Part shown: in pieces, positions 24,471 through 35,918 of the stretch
Layout of the letters: every line of letters starts with the position of its first letter
How positions within the stretch are numbered: the stretch's first letter is position 1
From: Papilionanthe hookeriana x Papilionanthe teres
Taxonomy: Eukaryota > Streptophyta > Magnoliopsida > Asparagales > Orchidaceae
Assembly (NCBI GenBank): GCA_022702705.1
Contig: CM040439.1
Coordinates: 32,924,930 to 32,988,929, forward strand
DNA: 64,000 bases
Direction: 5' to 3'
Notes under the pieces: generated by a model
What the model was told of the DNA's origin: nothing
What the model saw: the letters and a program-made list of their open reading frames with translations, nothing else
Databases searched by the model: none
Translations under genes and position numbers: made by a program

Positions 24471-26339
24471 CATCACCTACATAATGCAAAGAAATTAAAT
24501 ATAAAGCAACTTGAACACTATTCCAAATTTAAACCCTTTAACTCGGCTAAACTAAATCGCAAAACCATTCGAATACCACTTCCGCCCCGAAAGCTTTTTT
24601 ATTGTCATAACTCCTAAACAAACTTAATGTTAAATGAAATGTTACTTCACTTATAAGATATTCAAATGTCCTAGTCAATCGAGTAAGATAACAACAAAAC
24701 TTGAATTCTAAGAGGATTAATTCATTTTGTGTAATCGAATTCTACTGACTTAAAACAATCCTAGAAATATTTAAAGATGTTTAAGATTCGCCTTAAGACT
24801 TCCCAGATGACAGATTGCTCATAAGAACAATAACTTAATTATTATTCGATGAAGAAAATCGTCCTAAACCAAAACACAAGAACCTAAACGTCAGAAATGA
24901 CTAAATTACATGATTAGAACTCGATAAAACCACAACCCTTCCCTTAACCTTTACCTAAAGAACTTGCTTAAATATTCTAATTGTGTTTTAAGTGTACTGG
25001 GATTTACGGAAGACCCTCCTTGTGTACGCTTTTATTTTGTTGCACTTACCTTATTGCAATTTCTTTAATTGCATCGCACTTACCTTTTCGCATGATAAAC
25101 AACTGCTGTAATAAACCCACACCTTTAGGATAAGACCTAAAACTCGAAAACCAAAACTAAATTAAAAGTCACTGCAAGATAAAATTCACCGCCACAACAT
25201 TTCAAAATATAAACGCACTAAAATTTAATCACAAACAGAACACAAAACTACAATTACAACTAACTTAAAATGTCCCTTACGATGATCGGAAACAATTTCT
25301 GATGATGTAACCTACGTGTCAAGCACCCGGATTTCCCACTTCCGTCTAAATGAAAGTGTGGAACTCATTCGCCGAGTTTAGCAAATTCATCTGACTAAGT
25401 GAATCCGATAAAAATAATGATGCCGGAAGGATGGAACCTCAGATCTTAACCTAAGTGTCGTTATAATCAACTTTAAGATTTGTTTTAATTAACACAAACA
25501 CTAGGAAATTAAGATTTTCTCTAAACCAAAACACTTTTCTCATCTCCCGATTTATGACTTCTATAACTAAACCTCTGCAACAACAAGGAGCTGATGATAG
25601 TGGGCAGCACGGCCATAGTCGTCAAAGAAACTCGAATCTACATCAAGAAAACTCGTCTTAGAATTAAACAACAAAAGCCATAGGATTTCGAGGTAGTTTC
25701 GCTCTAGTAACATAAATTCAACCTTTTGTTAAAGTATTCGTATCGCAAATTAAGTCCTAACCGGTCTTAGATTCCGAGGTAGTCGTCCGATACGACATAA
25801 ACCCTCACATCTTCAAGGCTATTTGTATGATTCTATCATACAAATATAAGTCCAAATTAATTAAAATCGGAAAGATTGAAATACTAAATAAACATTAGGA
25901 CTTTCCTAAATCCAAGCCAAACAATGTGATAAGCCGGGAAATTACCGGTTCGCTTCGGATCCGTACTCTCCCTACCTTTCTTCCTTTGAATCTCTAAACA
26001 AAACGTCCCAAATTCGATCCACTCCCTATCAAAATTCCAAAATTCAATCCCTCAAAACTTAAACTCTCAAATCTCTGAGCAGAATTATCATTTACCGAGA
26101 GTTTTCTTAGGTGATTCCCGTCACTTAAGATGTAATTAACTATAGGGGCTTGCCCTCTATGTGGAATTTTAAAGAACCCAGAATATAAACCCCGTTTTAA
26201 TACTTTCATATTGCCAGGGAATTTGTCGGCTTATAAAATTGGTTCGTTACATCAAACGGATGTCACAAATCTTTTAGTTTGTTTAATCGAGCCCTTACCG
26301 TCAAGGGAAGCAGTGTCTATCCTTAGGATAGATACATGG

Positions 26340-26367
26340 TTTGTGGTGTGGGTGCTCGTTTATATAA
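26340..26367 (+). promoter_or_regulatory. LTR core promoter TATATAA
   Basis: TATATAA at 26361-26367, 186 bases before the LTR end, with the dyad TATCCTTAGGATA upstream near 26319. As in the other two copies. Confidence 0.55.
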
Positions 26368-26547
26368 ACTATTCGGGATGTGAGATCAGTTTGATTTCAT
26401 ATCTTAAAATTTTCAAATTTAAAATTATTTTCAAAAATCAAATACTACTTTTCAAATTATTTAATTAAATTAAAAATTCGCCGACAATTTCCGTTAGGCG
26501 ACCCCCTTTTTCAAAATAAAATACACAACCTAAAAATAGTGCCGACA

Positions 26548-27612
26548 AGCTTGACTTGGGCTTGGTTTAAAATTTAATTGAGACATTAAATTGGTCTAGG
26601 AGAATGTAATGAAGAGTTTAGGAAGTGAATTTGGTGGAACTGAATTGGTCACATGGTTTAATTTAATGAGGGTTAGAGTTGGGTCAATTTTGGAGTACTA
26701 GATTTGGGCTTGGTATTTGGACTTGAAATTGAGTTTAATTTGACTTGTATTTAGTTTCAATTGTGTTTCTGGGCAATTTAGGAATTTTGGTAAATTTGGT
26801 GCTTTGGTGAAATCGACTATTGTGTGGTTAGATCGATTCGGGGTGAGGACCTGGAGTCAGCCTGGAGATTCTCGAACTTTTGGGACATGAGGGATATTTT
26901 GGTAATTTTGGGAAATTTAGGGGTATTTTGAGAATTTTGATAAAAATGTTGTGTTTTGGTTAAGTTTAATGATTTGGAGTGGTTTGATATTTTTTTGGGC
27001 GAGGATTGAAAATTTGGGCAATTTTGGAAAAATTGGGTTGTTAAGTGTATTTTGATAGTTTTGGAAAGGTTTAGGGTAGGAGGTCAAAATTGGGTGTTTC
27101 AGTGGAGAATTGGAATTCACTGAAGATGCTAATCATAATGTTACATGTTTGGTGGCATAAGGTCAATGGGAACCCATTTTGGATCCTCCATGTGTTGGTC
27201 CTATCCACCCTAGCAAAAGGATAAGGGCTTGGGGACCATTCACATGAGTTTACAAAAGAATGGGGAACTGGACAAAGAAATATTAGTTTTAGGGTTTTGG
27301 GAGAGTGTGATAGTGATGGGTTGAAATATTAGTTTGAGTAAGACCATTTCCTAGCCACCCAGAGCTAACCGTAAGGTCTGACAGTCTTATGGGGCTCCCC
27401 TTTAGTTTCCTTATGTTGGCCCCAACCTTCTAAGTGCTAGAGGTTAGAACTATATATGTGAAACTCTAAGGAAATTAAAGAAGTCATTTAGCATTTCTGT
27501 AATGGTAGGATCCATCACTAGTCCTTTAGGATAATTTTCAGAAAAGTCCTATGGCTAGACCCTAGGCTTTTAAGGAAGGTGTGACTATACCTCAATAAAA
27601 GTGAGGTCAACA
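26548..27612 (-). mobile_element. Fragment of a diverged relative of the 7.4-kb LTR, minus strand
   Basis: The right edge, read on minus, is TGTTGACCTCACTTTTATTG, the same terminus as the long LTR with the terminal hairpin kept. Inside are counterparts of landmarks seen at 62960-63383: a GGCTTGGGGACCATTCACAT block, AGTCCTTTAGGATA, and CTAGACCCTAGGC. The sequence is too diverged to be the same subfamily. It is cut at 26548 by the end of the Tat element, so the Tat element probably inserted into this LTR and the rest lies left of the window. Confidence 0.55.
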
Positions 27613-28827
27613 GTCATGCACATCGTGATTGAGCTTGGTTCATATCCTTTCATAATTATCGTTTAGCTAAAAGGCTAAACATTCATTCCTGAGTAGACCT
27701 TCATTATAGTCTAGCCCTTATGTTCTCCCCACGACTCATGCTTATTACTCCATGAAAGACATGTTGTATTAACTACAGAAATTTGATTACATGGTCGATC
27801 CATGTTTGTTTGGGCTACTTGCATACTAATAGTATATCCCCAAGTGGAGCTCACTCTTCAATAAGAACTATCTTACTCATTCTTAAGGAAACTCAACCGA
27901 GGGACTTCACCATAGCTTGGAGGACATTTTTTTGGTAGGCCATTGTTATAGTCTAAACCTTATGATATAGGAGGGACTACTATGATGTCTTTGTCTTTAT
28001 CACCTAGACTTGGCATATTCTTAAATCCTTGTCAGGAGAACATGTGGCATCAATTAGTGCTCGAGCTCATACAACTGACCCATGCCCAGTTGGTCCCTTG
28101 GTGCCTGATCACATGACAATGATTTAGGAGACATTGCTCTAAGCATCTAATCTTTTTTACCCCCATTCACCAACATGGGTGATCCGATGTGTCATGTTGG
28201 AAGGCATGTTGCATTGAACATGGTAGACACCTAGTCCGCCCATGCCCGTGGAGTATCTCTAGTGGAACCCAAGCATATATCTCTGGCAAAGTCCTCTCAT
28301 TAGGCATTTAACACAAGCACCTCACAGGTCAGATTATTTTATTTTCCTTAATAAGGGATACTATATCAATCTGTATGGAATCCCCAATATTATTGCTATG
28401 CTAGTTCCTGCAAACGTACCTTATGTTTGGTTATCTTATGCCTCCATACCTCTTATTTATTGACTTGGTTGAATCTGCTCGTTATGTCAAAGTGCATGTT
28501 GCACTAATTTTAGCCCCTAATTGTTTTGATTAGTCCATTCATAGGATATGTATCCTTATGCCCATAAAAAACCTTCAGTGAGGATCACTCATTATCTTAA
28601 CGAAAGTCATATTGCTAAAATCTTGTAGAACTGTTATGGGGTCGCATCGTCTACGATCGTACACCAATTGGTGTCTCGCTTCCTACCTGTCTTCGGTCAC
28701 TAGTCAATTTACGTTAGAACAAAAAAATTCAAATACCTATGGAGTATCTTTATTGGAGCTTGATCCCTAAATATTTATGCTTTCGTTTTTCTCTTTATAT
28801 TTCTTTTCAATGATAATATCTCTTTTT
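27613..28827. other. Unassigned 1.2 kb, no gene
   Basis: No frame of 60 codons or more and no recognisable domain on either strand. It lies between an LTR edge (27612) and the primer-site remnant at 28828. It may be decayed element interior; I see no RNA gene or repeat structure. Confidence 0.4.
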
Positions 28828-28842
28828 TTGCAATGGATGCCA
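28828..28842 (-). other. Degenerate tRNA-Asp primer binding site
   Basis: TTGCAATGGATGCCA on plus corresponds to the intact primer site at 43284-43301 (CCGGCAACGGCGCCA) with several substitutions, followed by the same CAAAAACTTG spacer before the LTR. It shows that this LTR once had an element interior on its left side as well. Confidence 0.55.
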
Positions 28843-28848
28843 AAAACT

Positions 28849-30546
28849 TGACTCTGAAGCAAATAAGAAATATATTTTAATTATTTAATAAGGGATTCTA
28901 ATGCACATACGCATCGTTTATCGCACATAGATTGTAAGTCCCGAGATATCGAACCCACAAGGAAATGTTTAAAATTTTAAAGAAATAAGAAAAATAACAT
29001 TTTACTTTTTAAATTGATTTTACAAAGTATGTGTTAAGATAGAAAGTTTGAATATTTATTTTGAAATTTTATTTTAAGAAAAAGTAAAGCAAGCAACTAA
29101 AGTTTAACAAGACTATAAAAATGATATAAAAGCAATGAGAATTAAAAATCATTTTTCCTCTTTCAATGAGTCATAAATAATAATGGAATTTCATTGTGGA
29201 AGTATCTAAATGTGTTTTACCTAATATGAGCAATTATATTCTTCACCTTTACTTTGTTCCATAAAGAACATTGGTTAATTTCAAGTTTTGAAATTTTGTA
29301 GATGGGTTAGGCAGGGAAGATACCAGCTCTCACTCTAGAGTTCCCTCTCTTCCCTCCACCTGGGGACTAACATCTCATAACAAAATTTAAAACATACAAC
29401 CAAATTTGGAGGCTTTAGCCTATCACTCTAAATTCCTCTAATTTACTCCCCATTAAAAAGCATATCTCCCTATTTATTTGCACTCAAATATATGACCTAC
29501 AATTCTCACCCATTAAAATGCATGTGATTCACTCCAATTGTTGATTGAAACAATACCGCATTGGATCTTACATGTTCTTACAAAAAATTTTAACATCTTA
29601 ATTGGCCAAATCAAGAAGCAAATGAAGTGCAAGGTAGTGGAATCATCACAATTTCTTCCAACATTAAACATCTATACTTCACACAACTTCCTTCCATAAT
29701 TTAATTACTTCTTCATTTGAAAGGAAAAAGATAAAGAAAACTACTCACAACTCAAGGAGAAAACACAAACACAACTTGATTTGTAAGAAGAAAACATAGT
29801 GAAAACACACCAAGTCTTACTTAAAAACCAAATGTAAAAACAAAGATAAACACTTATCTGAAAATCCTCTCCACAAGACTCTGGAAGTTCCTCTGAAACT
29901 TTTGTTTTCCACTAGATAACACTATAGAGGTGCCCAACTCTAAGGATTCACTCTCTTAAATTCTAATACAAACTATGATAAAGTAAAGTGGAAGAGTAAA
30001 GAAAATCTGGCGAGAAGAAGGCTCTCTTTCTTCCTCTTTCACTGAAACCACTTCATGCTTTTCTCCAACTTCTCCCACAATAATTTCTCTTCAAAACTCT
30101 TCCTATGGTGTGGCACCACTTTCTGATATTTTACTCTCGATTTTAATAATTCTCCAAAAGGTACTTTGGTGACTCTTCAAATTATGTCCAAATTCAATGA
30201 ATCTACCAAGAGATGCATCCATCCATTCAAATTTTAAATGAATCTTGCTAATGAGAACCAAAGGGTGCTTCAAAACCCCTTCAAATTTACGCTAAAATTA
30301 ATTTAAATTCGTCACTTTAACTGTGGCACCTATGCGCCAGCCATCTGGCGCTTAGGCGCGAGAGGCCAAATTTGCACACCTTTTATTTTTTGCTCAAAAT
30401 TTGGTCCTTTTTTGCTCCTTTCATCACAATCACTCATTTTCATCATACCTGCAAGAAAAACATAAAAATAACTTTCATTAAAGTGCAATATCATTAAAAA
30501 CAGATATAAAAATGTGCATAAAAATATTATATATTTGTGTGTATCA
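28849..30546 (-). mobile_element. Athila-type LTR (first of four), 1.7 kb
   Basis: On minus the LTR starts TGATACACACAAATATATAA and ends just before AAGTTTTTGG. It contains the block with CGTTTATCGCACATAGAT and ATCGAACCCACAAGG (28910-28970) that all four LTRs share in variant form, the AAGAACATTG segment, and a GGCGCTTAGGCGC palindrome (30326-30362). A polypurine tract adjoins its right side (30547-30564), so it serves as the 3' LTR of the segment to its right. It also has a primer-site remnant on its left. It is well diverged from the LTR at 43308-45084. Confidence 0.75.
30326..30362. repeat. GGCGCC-type palindromic module
   Basis: GGCACCTATGCGCCAG followed by CTGGCGCTTAGGCGC. The same two-part module is at 44627-44665, 63901-63941, 39828-39873 and, degraded, 38769-38845. 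Confidence 0.7.
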
Positions 30547-30564
30547 AAATCCCCCAAACTTAAA
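30547..30564 (-). promoter_or_regulatory. Polypurine tract
   Basis: On minus AAGTTTGGGGGATTT directly precedes the LTR start TGATAC. This is the expected site of plus-strand DNA priming next to a 3' LTR. Confidence 0.7.
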
Positions 30565-30699
30565 ATGTTACTTGTCCGCAAATGACACTTTAATCACATA
30601 AAAATCAAGCATGTAAATTAAGTAAATGAGTTTCTTTAGGAAGGTTTCAAAATTTTGTTATAGAAATGAAATAGTCCAATTTAGAAAATATTTTAGAAA

Positions 30700-30712
30700 A
30701 TGAGACCAACTT
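30700..30712 (+). repeat. LINE target-site duplication, left copy
   Basis: ATGAGACCAACTT, identical to 35906-35918. Thirteen bases is typical for L1-type insertion. Confidence 0.95.
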
Positions 30713-30899
30713 TTCTTTTAGGTAAAGAGCACTATGGCTCTTATTTTATTCCACAAAAAACAAAAGAAAAAACCGGGAGAGAGGTCCAACACACACACCC
30801 TACAAACCAGAAAAAAGAAAACTGGGTCCTCTCTCCAAGAAAAAAGAAAAAGTACAACTCCACCTACTCAAGACAAGACAAAAACAAACCTACCTATCC

Positions 30900-31420
30900 A
30901 AAGAGACTAAATAATGCAAATCCTCAGGTAAGACATTGGACACAACAGGAGCCTGCAAAAGTGATCCAAATTTAGCAATCCAATCAGCCACCTTATTCCC
31001 TTCTCTTCTCGTATGAGACCAAAAAATTTTCATCTGAAGAAATAAGACTTCCGAATTCTTTAACCGCAAAGCAGTAATACTCTAATGACAATTAGTGTTA
31101 GTCCTGCAAACACTCCAAAGAATAAAAGAATTCATTTCTATAACTGTGTTACACCATTCCAGCTTCATGGCTATAAGCAAAGCAAAAACAAAAGCATCTG
31201 ACTCGGCTACAATAAGGGAAACAGCCAACAAAGGAGCAGCAAACCATAACAAAACATCACTAGACCAAGCTCTACAATTACCACCAATCCCAGCTGAATT
31301 ATGCTCTCAAGAGCCATCAGTGTTAATTTTAATGAAGGAAGCAACATGTTTACACCATCTTATCTTACACAAACAAACATTAGTATTAGTAATGTTAATT
31401 TTAAGATAAGTAGTAATAGA
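30900..31420 (-). pseudogene. LINE RNase H domain (RVT_3 type)
   Basis: On minus the reading FIKINTDGS (about 31335-31309) matches the first strand with its catalytic aspartate; it is followed by an in-frame stop where tryptophan is expected, then EHNSAGIGG. AESDAFVFALLIAM follows near 31210-31165, and LPEDLHYLVSLDR ends it near 30900. This domain is typical of plant L1 ORF2 C-termini. Confidence 0.75.
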
Positions 31421-31543
31421 ATGCATATGCTAATTAGTATTATGCTTGATCCTATTACAATAAATACTCTTATAGATATAAGAGTAAATCTGACCAATTG
31501 TATACTTAGCTGTATTCAACAAAGTATCAAATTCTATATTATT

Positions 31544-31774
31544 TCAGGTCATCCAAATAAACCAAATTGCTATAGAAGGAAGAGAAATTAAGAAAGGATG
31601 GCCTTTAGAACTCCAATCAGTATAGATATCATCAATAGAATTATAACCAGAGAAAGTGTCATGCCTGCCACATAAGGCATAAATGCTTCTCCAAATATCA
31701 AAAGTATACCTACAAGTACCAAAAATATAAACAACAGATTCTTTTATTTCCTGACAAAGATAATACTTAGACAC
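31544..31774 (-). pseudogene. LINE zf-RVT segment
   Basis: The 76-codon frame reads YYLCQEIKESVVYIFGTC then FDIWRSI, matching the Cys/His segment between RT and RNase H in plant LINE ORF2 (pattern C-x2-C...H-x4-C with a W-R after it). One cysteine and the histidine are altered, so zinc binding is doubtful. Confidence 0.7.
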
Positions 31775-32879
31775 AAGTTTAAGACCTTTAAGCTTAATAA
31801 TATCATTAATATGAATTCAGTTATGAAAAAGCCTCTAGAAAAAAAAAGAAATAGGAGACTTAAGCCATTTATTCCAATTCCAAGTAAGATCAATACTAGA
31901 GATAAAGCAGCTCAGAGGCAAAAGTCTTGCAATGTACTCCACTAGCTTCCCTTTAAGCATAGGCACATATCTTTTACAGCCATAATAGGTATCGAGGAAA
32001 TAAAAACAACATCATTATAATTAACCATTTCAACTAACTTAGGCTTATTCTAGTTATAATTCAACCAGAAGTTATTAACTTTAATGTTAATTTCCTGAGG
32101 GCCACCATAAAAATCACCAAGAGATCCATTACCCATCCAGCAACATATCATACCAGAAAGCAACCTCACCTTTTACCCATATCACAGCATAATAAATTAT
32201 CAACATAAGAAGAAATCCTAAGCATTTCTTTCCACAGAAAAGAATCAGATCTAGAGGGAGAAACATTAAGAGAATGATTGTTACCACAATATTTAGCTTT
32301 AAGAAAAGAAGCCCAAATAGAATTTTGCTTACAAAAATGGAGCCAAAGTTTCAAATAATTAAACTTAATAAAATCAAAAAGCCTATGAAAACCCAACCTA
32401 CCACACTTAACAGGCCTACAAAGTTTATCCCAACTTTTTCAGTGCAACTCCACTTACCACATCAATCCCACAGGAAACTATTGGACAAAAACTCCAGCTT
32501 ATTAATAATACTCTGAGGCATATTCATCACTTGGAGAATATATAAAGGAAGAGAAGGTAGGATACTCTTAAGAAGAGTAATCCTTCCTCCAAAATATAAA
32601 AATTTATTCTACCAATTATGAAGCCTCAATCAAACCTTATCCAACAACTCATGGAAAGGAGTATTCTTTTCAGACCTCTTGTCAAGAATAAAACCCATTT
32701 ACTTAGTAGGTAAAGCAGCTATATTGCATTGAGTATAGTTAGTAATCCACTGTTTTTTATCATTAGAAACATACTTAGAACAGTAGAAGTAGCATGAAAG
32801 TATTAAAACACATACATGAAGCTTTCTGCAGATGTAAAAGTAGATGCCATATACTTTTAATAGATCTTTTATTAGAATT

Positions 32880-33833
32880 TGTAAACAAAATAAGATCACT
32901 GTGTCATAAATGAGAAATGCTTATACCTCCTTTATGCTTATAATTAATGCTAGGATACTTTTTCAAATAGTCGATTAATATATCTAGAAAAGTAATCAAA
33001 AGTAAGAATAAAAAGATAAGGGGACAGAGGATCTCCCTACTTAATTCCTTTAGTAGCTTTAAAATGACCATGAGAATTGCCATTAATAACTAAAGAGTAA
33101 TAATTGTTATCTAGAATTCTGTAAATAAGCTTACAGAAAGCATCATTGAAACCATTAGCCTTCAAAACATCCATCAGAAATCTCTACATAATTAATCAAA
33201 GGCCTTCTTAATATCCATTTTAAAAATTACATTACCACATATTTTACTGCAATCAAGGTCATACAACAACTCCTGCACAGTAAGGGCATTATCTCCAATA
33301 TATCTATTTTTAAGAAAGGTTGTTTGATTAAGAGATATAATCTCACTTAAAATAGGCTAAAGTCTTTTAACCTTAATTTTAGAAATGATTTTAGAGACCA
33401 CAGTATTAATGCTAATAGGTCTAAAAGAGGTTCATGATGTAGCACCATTCTCTTTAGGAATTAAAAAAATATTAGATGTCTTAAAATACTTAGGTAAATC
33501 ATTAACCATAAAAAAATCCTGAATAGTATCAAAAAGCTTAGTATTAATAATCTCCCTGCTTCCTTTATAGAATTCCACAATAAAGCCATCAGGCCCAACA
33601 ACATTACCATCATCCATGCTATCAATAATATTCTTAATCTCAATAATAGAGGGAATATATGTAAGAGAAAGAGACTGCAAGTTAATATTTTGAGAATAAA
33701 GATCAATATTAATCTTATCAAGAACACTACCATCACTAAAAAATAAATTAAAGAAAAAATTTACTCCATCAATAAAGATATCATTCGAATTAACCAAAGT
33801 ATTGCCAGACATATCCTTAATGATAGAAATCAT
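32880..33833 (-). pseudogene. LINE reverse transcriptase
   Basis: The 133-codon frame 33833-33432 reads GNVVGPDGFIVEFYKGS and later SNIFLIPKENGATS, matching the N-terminal RT motifs (KSPGPDGF and FIPK). It continues in shifted frames with FRPISINTVVSKIISKI, SLNQTTFLKNRYIGDN and FKMDIKKAFD. At the catalytic box the family has FADD, but here the minus reading near 32905-32885 is a stop followed by HSD, then LILF. It would perform target-primed reverse transcription; this copy is inactive. Confidence 0.85.
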
Positions 33834-33999
33834 GATGGATTTCCTTCTATTCTTAATGCAGGCATGGAAAAAGGTATACTTCCTATCTCAATCCAAAAAG
33901 GTAGTCTTAGCAGCTTTTTGAGCATAGAAGGATCCCTCCATATTAATAACATCAGTAAAATCTTTTTGGTCTTGTAAAAAAAGATCAAGATTAATATTA

Positions 34000-34935
34000 A
34001 GACTGTATTGAATTTCCAGATCCTTTACTCGTCCTTAGAATCAACCACCAAATACTTACTAAGATGTTCAACAATAGACCAATTCCAATTTCTAAGAACT
34101 CCAAGAAGATGTTTCGAAGCATCCAAAGCTTAGCAACCAGGATTAGCAGGCAGAAAACCAAGCTTAAAAACTTTCCAATTATCTTTTACACATTGAAGAA
34201 AATTGTTATGAAGAAGCCACATATTTAAATAATAAAAATGATAAAATTTCTTACTGAGATCATCCATAACCTGAAGTAAAACAGCACAGATGATCGAAGC
34301 AAAAAGCAAGATTATACTATGAAGGCTAAAATTATTATTCCAACAAAGTTAGCAAGGAATCTATCCAATCTTTCCAAAAATATTACTACGATGCCTAGTA
34401 AAAGGATTACCAAGAAATCCCAAATCAAAAAGACCATTATCTAAAAGCACATTACTAAAATTAGACATCAAATTGAGATTAGGTGGATTGCCACCTCTCC
34501 TCTCATTAACAGTAGATATAACATTAAAATCTCCCCAACCAACTAGAAATCATTCAAAGGACCAATGGAATTAAGTAAATTCCACAAGTCAAGCCTATCT
34601 TTCTTAGTACAACCAACATAGATTAAACAAAAGTGAAAAAAAGAATCATGGTAAGTAATAATAACATGTAATAACTGCCTATGATTAATAACAATATCAA
34701 CCTTAATAAAATCTTTCCAAAAAAACTAAATTTGATTATTAATATTAGCAACATAATTAAAATTACCAATTCTCTTCACATATTTAGTATTATTGCAATA
34801 ATCAACTAAAGGTTCAAGAATCCCAAAAAAAAAATAATGATGATAAGAACGAATTAAATGCTTAAGTCTATTAGAGGCATCACCCTTAGAAATACCTCTA
34901 ATATTCAAAAATAAGGTATCAAACTTCATCATCAT
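34000..34935 (-). pseudogene. LINE endonuclease domain
   Basis: ORF2 starts at 34935 with MMMKFDTLFLNIRGISKGD, the N-terminal strand with the conserved N-x-R-G, followed by HLIRSYHHYFF and GILEP (catalytic Glu at the E-P). It runs with frame breaks into a VGDFNVI-like reading near 34545 and a GNPPNLNL-like stretch near 34490. It would nick the target DNA. ORF2 overlaps the end of ORF1 (stop at 34919) by about 17 bases. Confidence 0.75.
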
Positions 34936-35905
34936 GGTCTTTCCTTCCTCTAGTAAACCTAGAAGTGGAAGTTATATCATTCATATCCATACTCTTATCC
35001 ATCAATTGTTCATTAACAGCTTCAGGATTCACATAACTAAGTTCACGACATCCTTTAAATTTCCTTCTCCTGGAAGCTTTTTGAACGAGCCATTCTTCTT
35101 CTAATTGAGCTTTGTTCAAAGTATTACACTCTATACCAACTTCATTAGAAGAATTAGTATCTTGAATACCATGATTAGACTGCATAAGATTTTCAGTAGC
35201 CTTGTCAACAACTTTGTCTAGCAATAAATCAGAAGGGACTTTGTTTAAAACTTCTTGATTATCAACCATATGATCCAGGAAAACATCAGCTGATTGTTGA
35301 AGAATCCTCTCATTAGATTCATTTAGGTTTGGGATTTTAGGAGGATTCATAACAACATTCTCAACGAAATCTTTATCAATAGCATTTGAAACATTATTGT
35401 CATCAAGATTCAAAGATCTTATATAATTCTCATTCTCTCACAATAAAATTTGATGTTGAATAACATCCTGAGCATGATCATTTCTAATCACAACAACATG
35501 ATTTTATAAAATTTTTTCTTTTCAAATGAGGATGGACAATAAAACAATTATTAATATAATGGCCAAACATATGACATTTAGTACAATAAGAAGGCATATA
35601 TTCCATCTCAACAGATTGCCAGTAACCAGAACTGGAATCCTCAAGCCACGCAGAATCGCAAAACGGTAAAGTAACATCTCTTTCAATCACATACGAGCAC
35701 GGGATTTTCAAGCAGAGTGTAATTAACAGAAGCCATATCAATTTTTATTGGTTAACCAAAATTTTCCCAATTTGAATATAAAACTTTCTTATTGTAAAAT
35801 TGTAATTTCAGGCCAGGCAGTTTGAACCAAATAGGAACAATTGGTGGCTCTTCTTTAGGGTAGAAATCCAAAGTCTACTTTAAAACTTTAACAAAAATTA
35901 CAATT
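34919..35905 (-). pseudogene. LINE ORF1 (DUF4283-like and zinc knuckle), 5'-truncated
   Basis: Begins abruptly at the target duplication in the DUF4283-like region (IVPIWFKLPGLKL). The next frame (35741-35484) holds the zinc knuckle CTKCHMFGHYINNC with C-x2-C-x4-H-x4-C spacing. The 164-codon frame 35413-34919 is an acidic C-terminal tail ending in a basic RKFKGCRELSYVNPE segment. ORF1 proteins bind element RNA. Two frame breaks separate the pieces. Confidence 0.75.
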
Positions 35906-35918
35906 ATGAGACCAACTT
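35906..35918 (+). repeat. LINE target-site duplication, right copy
   Basis: ATGAGACCAACTT, identical to 30700-30712. Confidence 0.95.

Larger units (their letters stand above)
1..26547 (+). mobile_element. Tat-lineage Ty3/gypsy retrotransposon, 5' end outside window
   Basis: Fragments of gag, protease, RT, RNase H, a second RNase H and integrase occur in the usual Ty3/gypsy order on the plus strand, followed by a long 3' UTR and a 7.4-kb LTR. Protein fragments that resemble the Tat group are the VDYNVLAHL block before the protease, the DPGASIN protease motif, FGPKNAGATYRRAMT with YADD in RT, a second RNase H between RNase H and integrase, and YPRANGLAEAFNK in integrase. A tandem-repeat-bearing 3' UTR is also a known feature of this lineage. 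Every domain is broken by frameshifts, so the copy is not autonomous. The 5' LTR and primer site must lie left of position 1. A 7.4-kb solo LTR interrupts it at 4166-11589. Confidence 0.85.
19150..26547 (+). mobile_element. 3' LTR of the Tat element, 7.4 kb
   Basis: Starts TGTTGACCTCATTTTTGATG and ends GTGCCGACA. It lies directly downstream of the 3' UTR array, in the same orientation as gag-pol, which fits a 3' LTR. It aligns over its whole length with 4166-11589 and, inverted, with 56028-63383. Flanks are CCATT on the left (element interior) and AGCTT on the right, so no duplication is expected inside the window. It contains the GC-rich segment (21240-21500), TATCTAAA (21478), a splice-donor-like site (21898), a private 66-bp duplication (22843-22940), the AAATT tract (24085-24470), and TATATAA (26361). 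Chance frames only. Confidence 0.8.
30713..35905 (-). mobile_element. L1-type LINE, 5'-truncated, 5.2 kb
   Basis: Flanked by the perfect 13-bp duplication ATGAGACCAACTT. Read on minus: DUF4283-like start, zinc knuckle, ORF1 tail, endonuclease, reverse transcriptase, zinc-binding segment (zf-RVT) and RNase H, ending near 30900. The right boundary falls inside the DUF4283-like region (reading EEPPIVPIWFKLPGLKLQFY), so the copy lacks its promoter and ORF1 start, as usual for LINE insertions. The 3' end has only a short A-rich tail (CTAAAAGAA on minus). It is dead: there are stops in the endonuclease, RT and RNase H. It inserted into the Athila interior between the polypurine tract and the transposon protein ORF. 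Confidence 0.9.

Noticed and set aside
4166..26547. 4166-11589 and 19150-26547 as the 5' and 3' LTRs of one element with interior 11590-19149
   Set aside because: The interior would lack gag and start in the middle of protease, the protease is continuous across 4165/11592, there is no primer site after 11589, and the flanks show an insertion-type duplication.
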